Assembly (NCBI GenBank): GCA_029817715.1
Contig: JARUPY010000108.1
Span: 40,154-104,153 of the forward strand
Reading direction: 5' to 3'
Source of the DNA: Melastoma dodecandrum
Taxonomy: Eukaryota > Streptophyta > Magnoliopsida > Myrtales > Melastomataceae
DNA: 64,000 nt
Positions 44,291 to 57,059 of this stretch are shown here, piece after piece (positions within the stretch are counted from its first letter, which is position 1; each line of letters starts with the position of its first letter). Under the pieces are notes generated by a model, which was given only the letters and a program-made list of their open reading frames with translations, was not told where the DNA came from and did not search any database. The position numbers and the translations under genes are program-made.

Positions 44291-44860
44291 TTAGGTAAGA
44301 CATGCCAGAACGGCTCCTTGGGCAGAGCTCGTGAGGGATGCACGAGCAAGCTGGTCATCGGCGACAAAAGGAATCTAGATAGTCACTTACTTGGGTTAGA
44401 CGTTTGCTTGATAGGTCTGACATGATCAGTAGGAGGCTGTGGCAGGCGACCCTGGAGCTTCCTCTAACGCTGCTGCAGATGACCGTTGGTATGCTCCTGC
44501 AGGTCGGAGTTGGTTGCATGATGTACACATGTAAATAGCATGCATGCCCCTTGTCCCCTATAAATAAGAGATGTAAAGGGGCGTGGGCAAGACACACTGT
44601 AAGATTGAGTTGGAAATACAATCTGTGCCTTGGCCATTTCCTTGTGTCCTTTGTGAGCGAGTCATTGTCCTTGCGAGCGTCTTTGAGTGCAAGCGTGAGC
44701 GATACACGAGAGTACGTGAGCAAACCCTGCGGGCGAGTGTAGGCGGGACAAAGGAGAATCCGAACAAGAGGGCTGGTCGTGCTTTCGGGGAAGTTATGAC
44801 GCCGACAGGGTCGAGAAATTTCTAAGTATGTTTTGCCCCTGTGACAATAGAGCACCTGAA
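44289..44860 (+). repeat. Probable 3' LTR of the forward gypsy element
   Basis: It begins TGTTAGGTAAGACATGCC directly after the integrase end, and carries a TATA box (TATAAATA, 44559-44566) followed by a GC-rich, transcribed-looking stretch, as LTRs do. I did not find a matching 5' LTR, so the right border is a guess. Confidence 0.5.
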
Positions 44861-45598
44861 AGGTACTTCGATTCCGCACATAATAAAAGAAATGGTCTTG
44901 ACTAAGTTTTACAGCTAATAATAACGTTATACCAAGTTTGTACAACTTCGAAGTTAAAAAGAAATCCAACTATTAGATTTTTTTTAGCTAGATGCTATTT
45001 AATGCATGTTGAGTCATCCAAACTTGTCAAACACAAACAACGGTTAGTTTATAAGACTAAGTAGTTCCTTAAAATGAATTTGTTGGGCACTCTCGGCCCT
45101 TCATCCTCACGTAGCTCCAACCGAGCTTTATCGCACAATTTTGACATATACTAGTAAGTTTAGTTCCTACAGAGGATCACCCCTCTTGCGCATATTCCGG
45201 CATCCGGGCCACTCAACTTCAGCCCTTCACATGCCCGCGAAGCCTTTCCGCCTCGTATTGCCCTTAAAGTTTCAATTCCGTGATCACAGACTCTTCCGTT
45301 CGGTCGCATCACTCGCGAATCTCTTCGTTCGCGACCCAATCCGGGCTATCATTTCACCCCATCCGCTCTGCCGTAAAGGTTGACCATGGGTCCTCCGGAA
45401 ATAGAAATTTCTTCTCATGTTACAATCCCCCTCTCGTGCCATTTATCTGGCCCCATGAGCTATTTAACTAAGCTATCGATTTCCCGTGCCTTTTCCATGT
45501 TCCCAGTGTCCCTCTCTTGTCTCATCACTAATGGAATTTCGACCACACTCAAGACTCCACCATCCACGTTCCGAACACATTAATTCCAGCCCAAAAAT
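44861..45598. other. Unassigned DNA between two retrotransposons
   Basis: No gene recognised; open frames in 45141-45680 are on the plus strand and do not resemble known proteins. Confidence 0.4.
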
Positions 45599-46043
45599 TA
45601 CAAGGGTTAAACCTAACTCGGCTGCCCTTAATTTGGATCACGTAATCGAATTTAGGATACGAAAAATTGTGGAAACATAAACATACCGCTGATTAATGTA
45701 CCTCCATGAAACCTGATTATTAGGTCTTTAGACTCCGCCTTCATCATAATCTCAATTATTGGAGCGTTTTCCTATCAGATCTTACGTGACGGGCCCATCC
45801 ATTACGGACTTACGTCAACACGCTGGGCTTACACCGAATGTCGTCCAACTCACATCAATCACAAACCAAGATGCTACAAAAGCTCAAATTAAATATCACC
45901 TAAACTGAACGAATTATCATGCATTGTCTCGTATATCGTAATACTGTCCAGTTTACGAAAACTTAAATCAGTAAATGATTACAGCCCAACAGAATTTTTA
46001 TAAAACAAAATAAAATAATAAAAAGTAAAATAAAATTCTAACA
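45599..46043 (-). repeat. 3' LTR of the LARD-like element
   Basis: Direct repeat of 56567-57059. On the minus strand it starts TGTTAGAATTTT immediately after the polypurine tract. Confidence 0.75.
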
Positions 46044-46489
46044 TTCTCCCACTTGGGCTATGATCATTACCAAGCTTTAAAATAAACATTTACTTTTGAA
46101 AATGACTCTCAGATTGTATATTATTATGGTCAATATAAAATACAATATACGAGACAACATCTCAAAACAACCTCGACCATTACTGCCATTAACACCGAAC
46201 CATAGCCATCGTCACACCATCCAATGGTGTTGGACAGAAGTGCTAACAACATTAACGTCAATATGTCAATGTGGTGGTGTAGCTGAAAATAACATCCTGA
46301 ATATGATCCGAATGATGTCATTTTCGGTCGGTTCTCATCTTTCTGTAACTTTATGCCCACAATGAGCCGGAAAGACAATAGAGCAAAATTGTTCTATAAC
46401 ATGTCCCATAAACCTTAATGCGCTCAATCTACATAGTGCTTTATTAGAGACAAACTATATTGACAAAATCATCATACTCAAGACCAAGC

Positions 46490-48460
46490 ACCAAGTCTTA
46501 AGATTTGTTTTAGTAATCAAAACAACTCGGTAACCTTTACATTTCTCTGATATCGGAGTGCACAATCTGTAACAATTATACTTTAGAGAAATCAGAATAC
46601 TCATATGTAACCTTAATGCTTCAAAGAAGACGGATGAAATGAATTCCCTCCGCAACCTTAATGTTTCACAAAGTCAGAGAAAATCTTCTATGTAACCTGA
46701 ATATTTAATGAAACCGGAGTAATCTTCCGTAAACTTTACGCCTCAAAGAAGCCGGATGATATATATTATCAAGCATCTTTGTAATATTAATGCTCTACCG
46801 AGGTCACAGAAAGCACTCTGTAACCTTATACCTCGGTGAAATTAGAGAAAGCATCTGTAAACTTTACGCTTCGTAGAAGCCGGATGATATAAACCGAGCA
46901 TTACTGCTCTGTATGTCTCAAAAGATGAATATCAAGACATAGAAATATGACATAACCTTCATGCTAAAAAAAGACGCCGAATCTTTAGACTTTCAACCAT
47001 GTACACATAATGAAAACGATAGTCATAGAGATCATCAAAATATACAAATACATGTTTCAACCATATCTCCAAAATGATTGTCCACAAACATGTCTATGTA
47101 AGGTTCCCACTAACCAAGCAAATCAAATAATAAACCACACACAATAATAATAAGAGCCAACTAGGCTTCATGTGGTATTTCCCTTGGTTAGTAACATAAT
47201 GAGTAACATAATTATTCAAAAATTATCATCGACCGCGGTATTTTCAAAACAACAACACTCGACCTTTTAAAGGGATAACTCAATTAACAAGAGTGGTGTA
47301 CGTACGAAGCCTCAACATCTAACACACTATCAAGAAAACCTAATGTTGGACAATGCGCTAATGAGCGTCAATAATAGCTCCAATTAATCAAAACGATCAA
47401 ATGATTAAGTTGATAAGCTCCCACTGATCTAATATTTTATCATAAATTTAGGATCTCCAACAAATTTATTAAAAAACTCGATTACTCAAGGCTTTCAATG
47501 TTTTGAGTTACCATCAAGCTTTGAATGGAAGTTACAAAACCCACAATGTATATCACGTAAGCAGACTTCACGAATCTCAACAAGCGAGTCGTCTTGGCAA
47601 CTAAACACCTGCCTCATTATGTGAAATCTCCCAACCCCATGATGCTTATTAAACCTTTCCACCCAACTCGACAATTGAGTTGAATATTAGGGAAGGAATT
47701 CACAATAGATTATGTCCATTCATAGTCACTGTAATACATTATTGCACAAATGGATTTCACGGATCCCAACTAGCAAGTCGCTTTGGCAACCAAACACTCG
47801 TATCATCATGTGAAATCTCCCGGCTCTGGGATGCTTGTAGAATCTCATGATATAACACATATGCCAACAAAAGGCATAAGGAAGAAGGTTATGAGCATAC
47901 AATTAAGTGATATAATTCATAACCTCATTTGAAACCTTCGTATTGTTATCTAAAACAAAATCAAAGTGACCGTAAACTTAAAATAACCCATAAAATAGTG
48001 AGCAATCGATAGTCTAATGACCATAAATATAATTAACCTCTTTAAAAGCACTCAAAATGCACAAAATGCAAGAAACCAAAAAATTTTGGGCAGAAATGTC
48101 CCTGCACTAGTGCACCCAAGTCTGCAAATGTATCCTCAACAAGATCAAGACAATCACATGTCACTTTAAGCGAGCCACTTTGGCTGCCAAGCACTCAAAG
48201 TACAAATATGAGATTCATCACTCGATGAGAACACGTGCGATTGCGAGAAATCTTCAGTTGTCACTTCGACTGGGCCACTTTGACAGCCAAACAACTAGAG
48301 CACAAATCTAAAGTAACTCACTTGGATGCACGTGCCCGTGAAGTACCTCGCCGGTCACTGCAAATGAGCCACTTTGGTAGCCAAACGCTTACAACACAAA
48401 TACGAAGTAACTCCACTTGCTCACACAGTAATGCATACGAAATACTTTATGTATGTTAAC
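46490..48460. repeat. Internal degenerate repeats of the LARD-like element
   Basis: Two imperfect families: a TGTAACCTTAATGC...GAAGCCGGATGA unit of about 45-60 bp (about 46520-46890), and a GAGCCACTTTGG(C/T)AGCCAAAC unit (about 47570-48400) spaced at irregular intervals. Neither codes for a recognisable protein. Confidence 0.6.
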
Positions 48461-49075
48461 TTGATTTAATAGTTCATATAAAAGTTCACGGTCTCAAATC
48501 AAATCAAAAGATAACAAATGCACATAATTTATCCATCCTTAATACTAGCATATTTGAAATGCCTAAAGAGAGCATTATTTTAACAGATATTAAACATTAA
48601 TGTGCATCATAATGCTACAAACTATGAGTTACCAAATCAGACGCATTGTCTCTTCTAGGACAGGATAAATATTTGCTTCCACAAATATTTGTCAAAATCA
48701 AGATCTAATTAAGACCCGCTTATTGCACAATCAAACGTCGACTTTGTGGGATTTTCCCTATCGAATTATCTGAGACCCCTGGGACCAAAACTAAAAGCAC
48801 CGATAACCAAAACGCCATAAGAGTGGGAAGGATTCATCGGGGTTATCGATTTTCTCACCCCCTTAAGATGGATACGAGAATCATAACCTGTGGGCTGACC
48901 ACATGGAGAGTGGATTCAAAATCTACGAGGTTTTACAGGGATTTAATAAAATTTCCATCCAAGTCCAATGTGAGGTTCACGGGCAAAGACATAAACCAAC
49001 TTTCTCCTCCTTTGAAAGTCCATCGCCCTTACTCGCCGCCGAAGCGGAGCCCTCATTCATGGTTTTGTCGTTCTA

Positions 49076-49443
49076 TGCTAGTTGATGAAATTGTTCATCC
49101 GCTTCCCCTGAAACCCAGATAAAACCAGAAAACCAAAGAGCAGAAACATTTCTTCCATTGATTGACAGAAAAGATTTTTCTAGGGATAAGAACCCCTTTA
49201 ACAATCACGCACTCCCTTTTGTACATCCGCAGACACCCCTTTCTAACTGATTATGATTGTTCTTTTACCATCTTGCCCTTCTAATTGGGCCTTGTATCAA
49301 CATATTATCAGACAAATGGATTCCTATCCATGTATTGAGTGGGCCCCTTCTCTAGGTCCTCCAGCTTGTCATCAGCCCAATTTCTTCTTCTTCCCGGTGG
49401 CTCCTTCGTCTTCAACCTTCTCTTTCTGCATTAGCTGCTGGTA
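49076..49443 (-). repeat. 3' LTR of the copia element
   Basis: Direct repeat of 54065-54438, with scattered substitutions and small indels. Confidence 0.93.
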
Positions 49444-52400
49444 TTCCCCCTCAAGATGGAAGGTAAATATCTCATTTACTCCCATCTTGCTTAGAAGAAA
49501 CTGAAACTTGGTGGGATGAAGCGCCTTAGTGAACAGATCCGCCAGCTGAAACTCCATCCTCACGTGCCTTACATCCACCGTCTTGTCCAGAACCTTTCCT
49601 ATGATAAAATGTAGATGAATTTCTAGATGTTTAGTCCTCATGAAAAATTGGGTTTTTACTCAAGTGAATGGCTAATTTGTTGTCGCAGTACAAAGCCACT
49701 GGATACTCAAAAATCACTTTAAAGTCCCTTTAGCAAGGCAATCACCCAAATCAGTTCAGAAGTTGTATCTGCAATCGACTGATACTCTGCTTCCGTCGAG
49801 CTTCTCGATACTGTGGCTTGCCTTTATGATTTTCAACTAACAAGTGAATCTCCAATGAAAATACAGAAGCCAGTCGTGGATTTCCTGGTGTTTATACAAC
49901 CTCCCCAATCACTATCTACATATCCTTATAAGAATAACTGTGATTTGCTAGAAAACATAATTCCCTGGCCTAGCGTCCTCTTCAGATACCTGAGTACATA
50001 ACAAGTAGCTTGCCAATGTTCCATTTTTGGCCTCTCTATGAATTCTAACGAAACATGAACAATGTAAGTTATATTGGGTCTAGTATAACCCAGATATATT
50101 AGTCTTCCTATTAGTTGTCTGTAAAACACTAGCATCTACCCCTTCTGTCTCCACTGTGCTACTTAGTTTAAGATTGGGTATCATTGACACAGAGATGGGC
50201 TTAGCCGCAAGCTTGCCTTGCTCCTCCAATAACCTAAGTGTGTGTCCTCTTTGTGAAATGAAAAGTCCATTCCTTGATATTATAATTTCCAAACCGAGAA
50301 AAGAACTTCAAGTCACCAAGGTCTCTAACCTTAAAGTGTTTACTGTCGATATGAATTCAGATTTGCTATAACTCCCATATTTGAGCCTGCCAAGGCAAAA
50401 TCATCAACATATATTAAGACCGCCACAAATCCGACATCATATTTTTAGTGAACAAGGAGTAGTCCTCCTTGGACTGTTGAAATCCACCAGATAATAGACA
50501 TTCTGTCATCTTTTGCTTGCACTACCTACGATGCTTGTTTGAGACCATATAAAGACTTTCTAAGTCGACAAACCATATTTCTCTGCTCACATTCCCCCTG
50601 AATAAGAACTCATGGTGGAATGTGCATATAAACTTCCTGTTACAACTCCCCATTGAGAAATGCATTATGAATTGTCCAATTGCCGTAATATCCAGCCTTT
50701 AATACCAGCAAGTGTAAAAGAAAGTCCGGACTGAAGTATGCTTTGCGACTGGACTAAAGGTATCATGATAAATCAATACCTTCAACATTGTGTATAACCC
50801 TTCGCAACCAACCTTGTTTTGTATCTCTCGACACTCCCATCAACCTTCAGCTTGACTTTGTAAACCCATTTGCAGCCAATTGCACGTTTACCCAGGTGGC
50901 AGAGAAACAACATCCCAAGAGTGATTATTCTTTAAAGCTGCAAGCTCAACTGCCATAGCTTCTTCCCAATGTGGAACCCCTTTTGCTTGGTTTATACGTC
51001 TGAGTTTCATAATTAGCTGCCAAAGACAATAAAAAAACTCGAAAGGAGGGAGAAAGTTTCTGATAAGAGACATAAGGTTCAATCAAATATAAAGGTGTAG
51101 TGATAGGAATGTGTGGAAGAAGGAACTAACCTGGTAGAAACTGCAGAAGAAGATTGTCCTGCTGTGACAACCGATAGGCTGGGATGATAGTAATGCAGAT
51201 GGGCAGGTGGCTTATTTCACTCGGGTGCTTCTCTTCAAGTTAGTAAGTGATGCATCAATAGAATCTAATTTCATGCGGATGTAATGCAACCTTATCACTA
51301 CTAGAGGCAGAATGAGAACTAAGGACTATATCTGTATGTAAGCTGAATGAAGGTAAGTTGGATGTTGTACTGTCAACTAGAAGTTCAACATATGTTGTTG
51401 GAATAGGCAAAATCCAAAGAATGCTCTACTGATGCTTTGTTGGAAAGTTGAAACGAAAATATGGATTCATGAAAAACATCTCTAGATATAAAAAACTTCA
51501 TGCAATTCAAGATCATATAAATAGTATCCTTTAACACCAAAAGGATAACCAACAAAAATGCATTTTACGAGCTCTTGCATCCATTTTTCTTCTACCCTAT
51601 GTTAAGGTGAAAGCAAAACAGAGAGAACCAAAAACTCTCAAACTATGATATTCAGGGGGTTTAAGAAATAAAGCTTTATAAAGTGATTTGTTGGAACGCA
51701 ATTTTGTTGGGCAACCTGTTAATGAGGAACACCCCAGTAAGTAAAGCATACCCCCAGAATTGTAAATGGTAGGTTGGCCTGAAAAATGATCTAGGTACTT
51801 GTAATAGGTGCTGATGTTTTCTTTCAGCTATGCCATTTTATTGAGGGCTTTCCGCACATGTATTTGATGTACTATTCCATGGATGCCATAAAAATCTGGT
51901 TGTAAGAACTCCACTCCATTAACCAGTTCTTAAAGTTTTTACTTGATGCATGAAGTGTGTTTGAAACAAAGCTACAAAATTGTTGGATTAGTTTTCTGGT
52001 TTCTGATTTGTATTGCATAAGATAAACCCAAGTAACTCGTGTGTGATCATCTACTATAGTTAGGAAGTAACTAAACCCCCTATAGCAGGTTGTGAATAGG
52101 GGCCCAAATATCACAATGTATCAAAGACGAAAGCACATTCAGCACGACTAACACTTGAAGAAAATGGTAATCTCTTCTATTTTGATTGATAACAAAATTG
52201 AACAAGCATTTGTTGTAAAAGTCTAATTGAAGGATCTGTGAGTTGCAAAACCTTACCCTTCTCTGACGACACATGCCCTAGTCTTAAATGCCACAAGTCA
52301 AACTCATCTAAAGTTTGTTTTTCGCGTTAAAATGTCCTGCTAAGTTCATCTGATGTCTAACTTCTCCATCTACAGCGGTCAACTTTCTAATTTGAGGAGA

Positions 52401-54045
52401 GGCACCTTCTTATGTTGGAATTTCCTACTACTTGAAATAACCATCTTTTGTCTCAGCATGTCCAATCGTCTTTCATGTTTCCAAGTCCTAAATAAAGCAA
52501 TAACCTCGTAAGAAAATGAGGCAAAATTCTTTTTCTGAAGTTAATATACTGACTGAAATCAAATTGAATTGGAATGATGGAACAACCAGAACATTGGTTA
52601 TAATCAAATTTGTTGTTGAGTGTCACTACTTCCAGCATGTGTAAGAAAGAACTTTGCTGTTATTGGGGAGATGAATCTGTAAAGGAGGTTTAAGTTCAAC
52701 AAAGGAATCGGACAAGGCTAGATCAGAAAACTACATGATCAGTAGCTCCTGTGCCAAGGTATCGGTAAACATTTCTGATGGTTTGGAGTTTTTAAGCTCA
52801 ACACATATATGATGTCTTATGGTGAATGAAGTTTTTAACAGACGAAGAGTAAGCAAAGGATGCATTATTAATGGTGGGTTGATAGTCTTTATCGTGCCCT
52901 TGGAGAACCTCAGACACATCTATTCCAGGGGACCCCACATCAAGCATCGCCAAAAGCCTTTGAACCTGCTGCTTCAAAAGACTTTGGTGTGCTGCCAATG
53001 ACTCTGCTTTACTTTCTTCCATTCCTGTACTCAGCATGTTTATATTTCTTCTTTCGTGTATATTAGAGAACCTTTCACCATAACTTCCATTATAACGTCT
53101 TCTACCAACAAGCCTTCCTCTTCCAAGAAAATTAAGTCTTCTTGTTCCAAATCTAGTACTTGGTGGAATGCCAACCAAATAAAAAACATTTTATACTTTC
53201 AAGTGACCTTTCTTCACCACAATATTTCACATATCCACTCCATTCCCTCAGTTTATGTTGTCCACTAACATGGCTTTAGAAGCCTGTTCCTCCTTCTGGT
53301 GTTTTGCAACGCGGCTGCTATAACAGGCGTTACTGCACCAAAACTTCCCCCAATTTTCTGATTTCTCTGCATTTCCTCTCTTCATACAATGTTGTAAGCT
53401 TCTCCAAGTGTTTGGGAAAGGCTTCCTCAGTAGAACTTGTGTCCGAAGGTGTGAGTAATCTTCATTCAACCCAATGAGAAACTTGAACACTATATCTTTC
53501 TGTTCTTGTTCCTAAAATTTCTTCATCCAACTATACTCACATTTTCCACATTCGCAGAAGGGTAAAGGTCAATAAACCCTTAGTTCTCTAAGAACCGCTA
53601 ATAACTCAATTATAGTATGCAGCAACAGTTTTAACTCCTTGCACCAAGTTAAAATAACGCGTCTGCAGTTGACATATTCTAGCATCATCCGGCTCACCAT
53701 ATCGTTCTTTCAACTCATCCCAAATTTCCTTTGATGAGTCTAGATAAAAATTGTCGATGCGATCGGAACATAAACTGATCTCTGTATCCACGACTTCACA
53801 AGACTGTTACACCTTTTTACACGCAGGTAATTTTCTGTTGGTTTAACAAAGCTTCCATCTACAAAACCAAGCTTGTTCCGAATAGAGTGAGCCAACTCAA
53901 ACGAGGCATTCCAGGTATTATAGTTACTTTCCTCCAATTCTGGGGACACTATCGCTCCCACCTGATTTTCCCCAGAATGCAGGTAAAAGGGTGAATGCGG
54001 ATTGTCTATCACCGCCATCTCCATCTTCCTTCCTTCCATCTAGCA
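49444..54045 (-). pseudogene. Copia gag-pol polyprotein, decayed
   Basis: Reading right to left: gag start (MEGRKMEMAVIDNPHSPFYLHSG region, SNYNTWNASFELAHSIRNKLGFVDGS, 53740-54039); gag body (KEIWDELKERYGEPDDARICQLQ, 53606-53791; FLIGLNEDYSHLRTQVLL, 53248-53490); the integrase core (FGPLFTTCYRGFSYFLTIVDDHTRVTWVYLM, 51872-52114); the start of reverse transcriptase (KGVPHWEEAMAVELAALKNNHSW, about 50888-51010); its end (YRQLIGRLIYLGYTRPNITY, 49926-50120); and RNase H (VDVRHVRMEFQLADLFTKAL, 49372-49641). The order gag-integrase-RT-RNase H is that of copia. Numerous stops and frameshifts make it non-functional. Confidence 0.92.
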
Positions 54046-54064
54046 TTGCAGCGCTTTGATACCA

Positions 54065-54438
54065 TGCTAGTTGATGAAATCGTTCATCCGCTTCCAATGA
54101 AACCCAGATAAAACCAGAAAACCAAAGAGCAAAAACATTTCTTCCATTGATTGGACAGAAAAGATTTCTTTTCTGGGGATAAGAACCCTTTAAACAACCA
54201 CGCACACCCTTCTATACATCCGCAGACCACCCTTTCTAATTGTTTTATGATTGTTTCTTTTACCATCCCGCCCTTCTAATTGGGCCGTGTATCAACGTAT
54301 TATCAGACAAATGGATTTCTATCCCATGTATTGAGTCGGCCCCTTCTCCGATCCTCCGGCTTGTCATCAGCTCAATTTCTTCTTCTTCTCATTGGCTCCT
54401 TCATCTTCGACCTTCTCTTTCTGCATTAGCTGCTGACA
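54065..54438 (-). repeat. 5' LTR of the copia element
   Basis: Starts TGTCAGCAGC and ends TAGCA on the minus strand, with the primer-binding site immediately after it. Confidence 0.93.
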
Positions 54439-54443
54439 TTCTA

Positions 54444-56566
54444 CAGCGACAGGAGAATCTATGGCTCCCGCTAACAATGACCGAAAAACTCCCATCACCT
54501 TCACCATCGATGTCGCGTTGCTTTTTCCTGAACCCTCTATCGAACTCACCCCCTTAAACAACCTACTGCTGAAACACTCCAGAAACAAGGGATACGAGGA
54601 AAAGATCTGTCGAGCCAGCAACTGCCAAGAAATGACCGTGGGATTGCTCTCCAGTCCTCCCCGTTATCAACAGTCTGCAAAATGAGGCTTCCCCATACTG
54701 AGCAATGACTTTATAAATGGGAATCCAGCAACAACCCTCTCGCGACTAATCGCATGGTAATTCCCCATGAGAACCCTCGATCGGCTAAACCTCTCGATCC
54801 CTATACCATAACTTGTAAACTACGCAAAATTGATGACGAGTCCAAATGACGACGCGGAGGGACTGGGAGTGAAATCTTAAGGGAGATGATGATGATGAAT
54901 AAGCCCACGGGAATTCGTTCCACAAAAAGTATCTTCAAATTAATTTGACCTATTACGCTGATTCGATCAAAAAATAATAATCCAAGAACCAATGATGTGG
55001 ACAACAACAAGACCATATCAGCTTATTTGGATGATGCAGCAAGGAATAACAACGACGAAAGTGGATCCATCATATTAATGGAGGGTAAAAGTCAACCAAA
55101 GAGAGAATAATTTCCAGTTTCCAAGAGGTGGAGAATTTCAGAATAACTATGAAGTAGAGATTCAAAGAGATGACTTTGCGTTACACATCAACCGCCGGAT
55201 TCAACCACACCACTGCATACCACTTTGCTTCCACCTTGCCAGAACTAATCTCCAAAATCCAAAGCGAAGACGACATAATCTCTCCTCAAAGAACAAGGAG
55301 ATTAGAAAGAGTAGGGTACACCATTAGAAAACCGTTAACAAACACGTGGAGGGGAAACGACAAGCGGTCTCACTCTCTTTTGACCTCATCCTATAAAAAC
55401 TCAAAACCTTTACACAGAAGAACTCCCCCATAAGCCAGACAACTTGTATAGATGGATTGGACAATCGGACCAACATCATTTTACCCCGACAACAAATTTT
55501 TAGGGAGGGTAAATGGAAGCGAACACACCGGCCGGAACTCCCCGTGAGGATTCTTTCAAAACCTAACCCCACCAACAGCTCTTGCTATCCTATGGATCAT
55601 AACTTCCATCCGTGTCACATTGTACTAATGCCATGTAATTTGTCACCTAAAATTCCTCTAGTTATAGAAGAGAGCCCATGTCGATCTTTATCCGGTCATC
55701 GTCAGTTGTACTAAAATAAATCTATTGTCCGAGAGAGTCCAGTGGAATATTAAAATTATTTCTAAATGACATGTACAACAGAAATGCAAAACAACAATAA
55801 TGATAAGGCATAGTTGCCAACGGACGACGAAAGATGGCTAACATAAAACGATAACTCATGAAATTACATCAATTTTTCAAACCACTAAAATAAAAGCTTT
55901 GGTTCATGACATACAACACTAAGTTCAAACCTGATGGAAAACGGGCTAGCAATCTAATCTAAATCTCTACTAAAAGAATATTCCGGAAATCCGGAATCTC
56001 CTAGAATAATCATAACCATCAAAGTTATGGATCAACCAAGGCAGCTACTGCTTTTTCAACCGAAACCAACCAAAAGGATTCGATCTTTGATCAATTAGCA
56101 TCTTCCTAGTAATATACCAAGCATATGCATAACCCACCAACTTTTAAACAAAAAACACTCCTAAATATTTTATTTTATTCTTTAAAAAAAATATTTCAAA
56201 ATAATATTGATGTCTAGAATCGATCACCTCCTTCTCAATTGTTGATTTCTTAAAACGCGTTGATCTCGCATAGAAAACCCGGCTAGCCTCAGCACATCGT
56301 CGTATAAATCAAACCAAAATGGGGGGGATAAATTTTCCGGAAATAACTGTTACGGCTCATCAACTCATCACATGTACTCCTGCCAAATTAAATCAACACA
56401 ACAATACATATTAAAACAAATCATCTAGAAACCTCAATGACAAACATGGAACAATTTTCCTAATTACGGGGCAAAGCCAAATTTTGACCTAATCACAGTT
56501 TGGTCAAGTCACATGAAATAAAAAAATCACGATCCTAAATCGAATTACGATTGCTCTGATACTACA
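54444..56566. other. Internal region of the LARD-like element, 5' side
   Basis: Open frames are short on both strands (54461-54685 +; 55324-55575 -) and none is recognised. The primer-binding site lies at its right end. Confidence 0.5.
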
Positions 56567-57059
56567 TGTAAGAAAACTTAATCCAATTCAGGATCATCGT
56601 AATCGAATTTAAGACACAAAAAAGTGTGAAAACATAACAGACCTCTTATTAACGTACCTCCATAAAACGTGATTATTAGGTCTTTAGACTCCGTCTTCAT
56701 CGTGATCTTAATTGTTGGAGCGTTTCCCGATCAAATCTGCGAAAAGCGAATTTGATGATCTTGGGTTAGGGCAAGTGACTTGCCGAAGGCCGATACTGTC
56801 AACTAGAGCTAGGGCAAGTGAGAGAGCGGACCTAGTACCTGTTAATATAAGGCGTGACGGGCCATTTCATCACGAGTTTACGTCGACACACTGGGCATAC
56901 ACTAAATGTCATCCAACCCTACATAGATCACCTAAACTGAACGAGCTATCATGTATTGTCTCATATATTGTAGCACAGCCCGATTTACGAAAACTTAAAT
57001 TATAGCCCAATAATTTTTATAAAATAAAAATAAAATAATAACAAATAAAATTCTATACA
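56567..57059 (-). repeat. 5' LTR of the LARD-like element
   Basis: Direct repeat of 45599-46043; begins TGTATAGAATTTTATTTG and ends CTTACA on the minus strand. Confidence 0.75.

Larger units (their letters stand above)
49076..54438 (-). mobile_element. Complete Ty1/copia retrotransposon, 5.36 kb, inactive
   Basis: LTRs at 49076-49443 and 54065-54438 share most of their sequence. Identical 5-bp duplications TTCTA flank it (49071-49075 and 54439-54443). On the minus strand the right (5') LTR starts TGTCAGCAGC and ends TAGCA, followed at once by a primer-binding site TGGTATCAAAGC (54053-54064). The left (3') LTR is preceded by a polypurine tract CTTGAGGGGGAA (about 49444-49455) and now starts TACC instead of TG. 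The polyprotein is broken by many stops and frameshifts. Visible differences between the LTRs suggest an insertion that is not recent. It sits inside the LARD-like element, so it is the younger of the two. Confidence 0.94.
45599..57059 (-). mobile_element. Non-autonomous LTR retrotransposon (LARD-like) with a nested copia element
   Basis: Related LTRs lie at 45599-46043 and 56567-57059 (shared blocks such as CTGATTATTAGGTCTTTAGAC and CCTAAACTGAACGA). Read on the minus strand, the right LTR ends CTTACA and is followed by a primer-binding site, TAGTATCAGAGC (about 56551-56563; initiator-Met tRNA type with one mismatch). The left LTR is preceded by a polypurine tract, CCAAGTGGGAGAA (46044-46056), and starts TGTTAGAA. 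Taking out the copia insertion leaves about 6.1 kb with no pol protein, so it must have relied on another element. About 130 extra bases in the right LTR (near 56735-56865) explain its greater length. No clear target duplication was found, so the left border is uncertain. Confidence 0.8.

Noticed and set aside
49076..54438. An active copia element
   Set aside because: The polyprotein has many stops, the LTRs differ, and the 3' LTR has lost its TG end.
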